A stretch of 8,853 nt of DNA from the NCBI RefSeq assembly GCF_014269395.1, contig NZ_JACOGK010000055.1, positions 1 through 8,853 on the forward strand, given 5' to 3'. Of this stretch, positions 5,473 through 8,853 are shown one piece after another (the first letter of the stretch is position 1; each line of letters opens with the position of its first letter). Made by a program: the position numbers and the translations under genes. The stretch comes from Megasphaera hominis. GTDB lineage: Bacteria; Bacillota; Negativicutes; Veillonellales; Megasphaeraceae. A model generated the notes under the pieces. It saw only the letters and a list, made by a program, of their open reading frames with translations, had not been told where the DNA came from and did no database searches.

Positions 5473-8189
5473 TATATCTTTAATAGGTTCACGTCTTTAT
5501 TGATATTCAAAGGCTTAATATTAGATAAAACATCATTTTCTACTTCAGGCGTCCAGTATATTTTTAATTTCTCTTGAGCTCTCGTTATTGCTGTATAAAA
5601 AATATTATGAGTTATTAATTCACCAACCTCCTTAGCAATGACGATTTTTACAGATTTATACTCTAATCCTTGAGCCTTATGAATTGAAATAGCATAAGCA
5701 ATTTGGAAGGGGACTACTGTTTCAGTGCTTAACTCATTATCTTCATCAATGTTCTTCTCTTTATAGACAAAAAAACGAATTACCGTGTTGCCATTTTTTG
5801 AATTATCTAGAAGCTCTAAGTCATATGGCTCCGCATCCAAACCATTTATTACATTAGTCAGTTCGATATCGAATTGGATGTATTTTGGAGAACCTGCTTC
5901 ATCAAAAACTTTTACGTCCACTATTGTTCCTCTCATATTATTATAAATGAGAGGAGAAAATCGTTCCGATTCATTAAATAAAATTGGATCGCCAATTTTG
6001 TATTGTTGTATTCCCCATTGAATCGCTGGGTTTGGATTATTTTCTTGTAAGAATCTATTGATATTATTTATTCCATACAATCCATCATAATTTAAGCAAA
6101 GTATAATTTCATCTACTTCCGACCGTTCAAAAATAGATTCATCTAAGGTATGAGAAAAACCTTGTTGAGTAATCCATTCAATTACATCATCATTCATATT
6201 ACGAACTTTTTTCCATAAAGTTAATAATTCATCATTTTTACTTCGATATGGATTATTCAAATGAAATACTGAATCGGATGAAATAAATTTTTCAGCAATA
6301 GAAAACCAGTTTCCAAATCGAATTGATTTAATTTGATAGTTATCACCCACTAATAAAAGTAGTTTGAATTTTGTGAGGTTTAGGAGAGTATTCATTTCCC
6401 TATTGCTCACAGTGCTGCATTCGTCTATTACAACTAAATCAAACTCTCTCTTGATTTTATTTTTTCTGATATACTTTGCGATCGTCATATAACTACAGTT
6501 CGCCGCACGTACTCTCCTTTTTAAATTATCAACAGCAGGATTTGTTTGCGCAAGAAAAAGTTTTTCCTTTTTTGCAAAAAAGTTAGAAACATGGTTGATA
6601 AGCGTAGATTTACCTACACCAGCAGATCCATAAACAAGTGCAACTCTCGACTTGGCGAACATTTGTCGCAAGACTATCTTTTTTTCTTCACTATCCACTG
6701 AACTCCCTTCATTGGCCAACCATTCATTTATGGATTCTGTATAATTCCTTATCCCTCCATTTGACAAAGTCCTAAATTTCTCTATTATTTCGCATGTATC
6801 ATTCTTATACGCATTAATAAAAATTTGTTTATGCTCAATAACTAATTTGCTAATTTCAAAATGCCCTTCCCATAATAAATTATTATATTGTTGTACTAAT
6901 GAATTATAATTAGCAAAACGATGTCCTAATTTCTTAATTTCTGTAAAAAGATGTCCATTTATTTCCGTATTATTTCTAACTACTCTGGCTAACAACTCAT
7001 GATTCCTATTGTCAAATGGGATACACTTAAATAAGGTTGATATCCTAGGATTATGTCCACAAGGAGAATTGATAAACGGCATCGTATCAAACGGAATACA
7101 TTTATTTTTTAGGTATAATCCTGAAAGTTTATTGTTAATATTTTTATTATATTGATCCTTTATAATCGTATTATTCATATTATATAAGAGGTATCTAATA
7201 ATATTTTGCCCAGGTTCTTCATTTTGTATTATTTCCCTACACCGAGTAAGGGTATCAATAAATGGCGTAAACCGCAATTGAGTCTTCCATTTATTGATTA
7301 AACAATCATAAACCTCAGCAGGAAAACATACTAAATCATTTAAAGAAAATCCTGTTTTTGATAAATACAGGCATATAAGCTTATTTTCTTGTTGCAAAAT
7401 ACTTCTAGCTATATTTTTACCACCTGCTCGAATTGATATAAAATTTTTATATTCACATTCTCTAATAGCCACTGTCCAACCAACTATAATAATGATGGGC
7501 ATAGTTTTTCCAAGGATATTAATATCCTCAGAAATAAACTCAAATGCGGCAGAATAGTTCTCTGTGATATTAATCTTGGTAAAGGCTATAATTCTATCCG
7601 TCTTTTTTATATTATCGCCGGCAGAGGTAAAAGTGATTTCATAATAAATATTCCTATCAACAAAAAAAGGCTTTAATTTCTGAATATAATACTTTTCTCT
7701 TATATTTTTTACTGTAACTATTTCATGCTCTTCAATTTTCTCCGCTATCTTAGCATAATATTCCTGTAAATTTGGGTCAGTATGTATAGGGAATTCCTCC
7801 AGATTCTCAAATAAACTCATCCCATATTTATTAAACATTAAATTTCTTATTTGAAATAAATATTGATAGTACTTAAGCATCAATCTTTCAGAATTTTCCT
7901 CGTCAAAGGTATAGTGGGATGCTACCATTTGTAAAAAACGATGGAAATCATTCAATACTTTCAAACTTCCCATTGATGATAGATTTTTTCTAGCTAATTT
8001 TATTTTCTCATATGAATTTTCAACATTAGCCCCGTTTGCATCAATCTTTACCATAATTGCTTCAACTAAATTTCGTAATTGAGATATAATTATTTGGGAA
8101 ATTTCTCCACGTGAAGAACTCTTTGATCTTTTTATATTTTTACATATTAAATTATTAATATTTTCTATTTCTTGATCTACTAGAAGCAT
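5463..8189 (-). CDS. RecD-like SF1 helicase with a large N-terminal domain, putative defence helicase
   Basis: A 908-residue protein. The C-terminal ~400 residues are a superfamily 1 helicase of the RecD/AAA_30 type: motif I GSAGVGKST (521-529), Ia AQTNPAVDNL (547-556), II VVIDECST (586-593), III LLLVGDNYQIKSI (611-623), a conserved arginine in NNPYRS (645-650), and the UvrD_C_2-type end AYAISIHKAQGLEYKSV (831-847) and FYTAITRAQEKL (864-875). All key residues are present, so it should be an active ATPase. The N-terminal ~500 residues match no domain I can name and contain the hexapeptide KCIPFD twice (363-368, 388-393). The start at 8189 follows GGAGG by ten bases. It is not housekeeping RecD2: the N-terminus differs and the gene is very AT-rich. 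It lies 55 bases after a gene broken by an IS, so its original partner may be lost. A nucleic-acid-processing defence role is inferred from context. Confidence 0.8.
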   Translation of the reverse strand: MLLVDQEIENINNLICKNIKRSKSSSRGEISQIIISQLRNLVEAIMVKIDANGANVENSYEKIKLARKNLSSMGSLKVLNDFHRFLQMVASHYTFDEENSERLMLKYYQYLFQIRNLMFNKYGMSLFENLEEFPIHTDPNLQEYYAKIAEKIEEHEIVTVKNIREKYYIQKLKPFFVDRNIYYEITFTSAGDNIKKTDRIIAFTKINITENYSAAFEFISEDINILGKTMPIIIIVGWTVAIRECEYKNFISIRAGGKNIARSILQQENKLICLYLSKTGFSLNDLVCFPAEVYDCLINKWKTQLRFTPFIDTLTRCREIIQNEEPGQNIIRYLLYNMNNTIIKDQYNKNINNKLSGLYLKNKCIPFDTMPFINSPCGHNPRISTLFKCIPFDNRNHELLARVVRNNTEINGHLFTEIKKLGHRFANYNSLVQQYNNLLWEGHFEISKLVIEHKQIFINAYKNDTCEIIEKFRTLSNGGIRNYTESINEWLANEGSSVDSEEKKIVLRQMFAKSRVALVYGSAGVGKSTLINHVSNFFAKKEKLFLAQTNPAVDNLKRRVRAANCSYMTIAKYIRKNKIKREFDLVVIDECSTVSNREMNTLLNLTKFKLLLLVGDNYQIKSIRFGNWFSIAEKFISSDSVFHLNNPYRSKNDELLTLWKKVRNMNDDVIEWITQQGFSHTLDESIFERSEVDEIILCLNYDGLYGINNINRFLQENNPNPAIQWGIQQYKIGDPILFNESERFSPLIYNNMRGTIVDVKVFDEAGSPKYIQFDIELTNVINGLDAEPYDLELLDNSKNGNTVIRFFVYKEKNIDEDNELSTETVVPFQIAYAISIHKAQGLEYKSVKIVIAKEVGELITHNIFYTAITRAQEKLKIYWTPEVENDVLSNIKPLNINKDVNLLKIYLH

Positions 8190-8211
8190 CCTATCGTTTC
8201 CTCCTATAATA

Positions 8212-8233
8212 ATTAATCTGTAACAAGATTAAT
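8212..8233. promoter_or_regulatory. Palindrome upstream of the helicase ribosome binding site
   Basis: Perfect 8-base inverted repeat ATTAATCT (8212-8219) and AGATTAAT (8226-8233) with a six-base centre, in the 55-base gap before the helicase and seven bases from its GGAGG. It could be an operator or an mRNA hairpin controlling helicase translation. High AT content makes chance pairing a real alternative. Confidence 0.35.
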
Positions 8234-8244
8234 ATATACTACGA

Positions 8245-8670
8245 TTACTCCAAACTAGCTTCAATGTACGTTCGTTTCTTACGATACCCTCGAAAAAGCG
8301 TTTTCTGATAAGTTCTGAACGTAATTTCTTTACCAAAATTATTGACGCCATCCCAGTTAAAGAAGCTCTTTTTATAATTACCAGGGCTTTCAGCTTTCCT
8401 TAACAGAAAATTACAAATCAACCGAACAGCTTTTTCACTTGGTTGTTTTCCCGGATGTTTGTCTTTTACGCCACGAATAACTTCCTCCATACCTTTTATC
8501 AAATCCTCAGGCAAGTACGGACAATTATGGAATATCAATATAAACCAGAATTCACGCATTTCCATTGCGTCCGCTATATGTATGCTGATATCAGATAATT
8601 GCTTTTGGATTACACTCTTAATTTCGTTGCATATAGAAGCCGAAAATGATTTAGAATACCGAGAATGATA
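8245..8670 (-). pseudogene. 5'-truncated gene upstream of the helicase, cut by an IS
   Basis: The visible C-terminal part, about 106 residues from an internal Met at 8565 (MEMREFWFILIF...), ends ...KRTYIEASLE at 8245. The same frame remains open upstream for 35 more codons with protein-like content (YSKSFSASICNEIKSVIQKQ then LSDISIHIADA) right up to the IS end. It then hits a stop (TAG, 8683-8681) inside the IS terminal repeat. No ribosome binding site precedes the Met at 8565. I conclude that the gene once started further right and was cut by the IS. The fragment is lysine/arginine-rich with KDKHPGKQPSEKAVRLICNFLL and FNWDGVNNFG; I do not recognise its family. It was probably the first gene of an operon with the helicase. 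A short protein may still be made from an internal start, so translation from 8565 cannot be excluded. Confidence 0.6.
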
Positions 8671-8729
8671 TGCTCCCTTCTAGGTAGACATGAGAAATAA
8701 TAAAATCTCACTCTACTTGGAAGGGAGCA
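8671..8729 (+). promoter_or_regulatory. Long IS leader hairpin that covers the transposase ribosome binding site
   Basis: TGCTCCCTTCTAGGTAGA (8671-8688) pairs over 18 positions with TCTACTTGGAAGGGAGCA (8712-8729), with two G-U pairs in the plus-strand RNA; an inner TGAGA/TCTCA stem (8691-8695, 8706-8710) follows. The transposase ribosome binding site AAGGGAG (8721-8727) lies wholly in the 3' arm. Transcripts entering from outside would therefore hide it, while a promoter starting inside the hairpin would leave it free. This is a known way for IS elements to avoid activation by read-through; its operation here is inferred. Confidence 0.6.
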
Positions 8730-8735
8730 TTTATT

Positions 8736-8853
8736 ATGCATAGAACTAAGGTTTGTGCAGAAGAAAAACTACATACGGTGCTAGATATTCTTGCAGGAAA
8801 AGAATCAGTATCTCATGCTGTAGCACGATTGTCAGTAAACAAATCCTCTGTAC
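8736..8853 (+). CDS. IS3-type transposase OrfA, N-terminal fragment (runs off window)
   Basis: ATG at 8736 follows AAGGGAG (8721-8727) by eight bases. The 39 visible residues (MHRTKVCAEEKLHTVLDILA, then GKESVSHAVARLSVNKSSV) have the look of the helix-turn-helix that opens IS3-family OrfA proteins: a basic start, an EEKL helix, then a G-x-S-x-x-x-[AV]-A-R-x-x-[VI]-x-x-S-[ST]-V turn and recognition helix. The protein binds the element's ends and supplies the N-terminus of the frameshifted transposase. The rest is outside the window. It is a different element from the one at the left edge. Confidence 0.65.
   Translation, partial: MHRTKVCAEEKLHTVLDILAGKESVSHAVARLSVNKSSV

Larger units (their letters stand above)
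8667..8853 (+). mobile_element. Left end of a second IS3-type insertion sequence (partial)
   Basis: The element begins near TGATATGCTCCC (8667) or TGCTCCC (8671) and runs off the right edge. It is supported by the OrfA start at 8736, the interrupted frame of the neighbouring gene, and the long leader inverted repeat. It differs in sequence from the element at the left edge, so the two do not form a simple composite transposon. The exact terminus and target duplication need the other end. Confidence 0.65.

Noticed and set aside
8459..8668. 69-codon plus-strand open frame
   Set aside because: It is antisense to the truncated gene upstream of the helicase, whose frame reads as a more natural protein.
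1..8853. Composite transposon formed by the two flanking IS elements
   Set aside because: The two OrfA starts and leader sequences differ, so they are different elements that inserted independently; one cuts a gene of the cargo.

Overview
The window is an accessory region of a bacterial chromosome or large mobile element. It looks like a Bacillota genome: strong GGAGG-type ribosome binding sites, hairpin plus U-run terminators and AT-rich cargo. A GC-richer pair of genes encodes a Sec-exported periplasmic-type protein and a zinc-ribbon protein. Together with the style of the dispersed repeats this suggests a diderm Firmicute of the Negativicutes (Megasphaera/Dialister-like). That taxonomic guess is inference and no marker gene is present. 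There are no rRNA or tRNA genes and no CRISPR array.

Layout: (1) 1-~123, the left end of an IS3-type element running out of the window on the minus strand. (2) 215-2400, a minus-strand operon of an AAA/OLD-type ATPase followed by a small protein with a PD-(D/E)XK-like D...ExK motif. A possible 45-residue ORF and a good intrinsic terminator lie downstream of it, and a copy of a dispersed repeat lies beyond. (3) 2506-2676, three near-tandem copies of that repeat, each with two hairpins. (4) 2927-4061, a plus-strand structured small RNA with its own promoter and U-tract terminator, convergent with and overlapping the end of a minus-strand DUF3644-type HEPN protein (RNTSTH = R-x4-H). (5) 4452-5339, a GC-richer island with a half repeat, a terminator, a secreted coiled-coil protein and a zinc-ribbon protein that may be cut at its 5' end. 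(6) 5463-8670, an AT-rich block with a 908-residue RecD-like SF1 helicase preceded by a gene whose 5' end is cut off by an insertion sequence. (7) ~8667-8853, the left end of a second, different IS3-type element, plus strand, whose leader forms a long hairpin covering the transposase ribosome binding site.

Taken together this reads as a defence-type accessory island bounded by IS elements: three unrelated modules (ATPase + nuclease-like protein; HEPN protein + small RNA; helicase + broken partner) in AT-rich blocks around a small piece of GC-richer sequence. The defence role is inferred from protein families and context, not shown by the sequence. The observation most worth following is the DUF3644 HEPN gene with an adjacent, independently transcribed structured RNA, because HEPN toxins are known to be paired with or guided by small RNAs in other systems.
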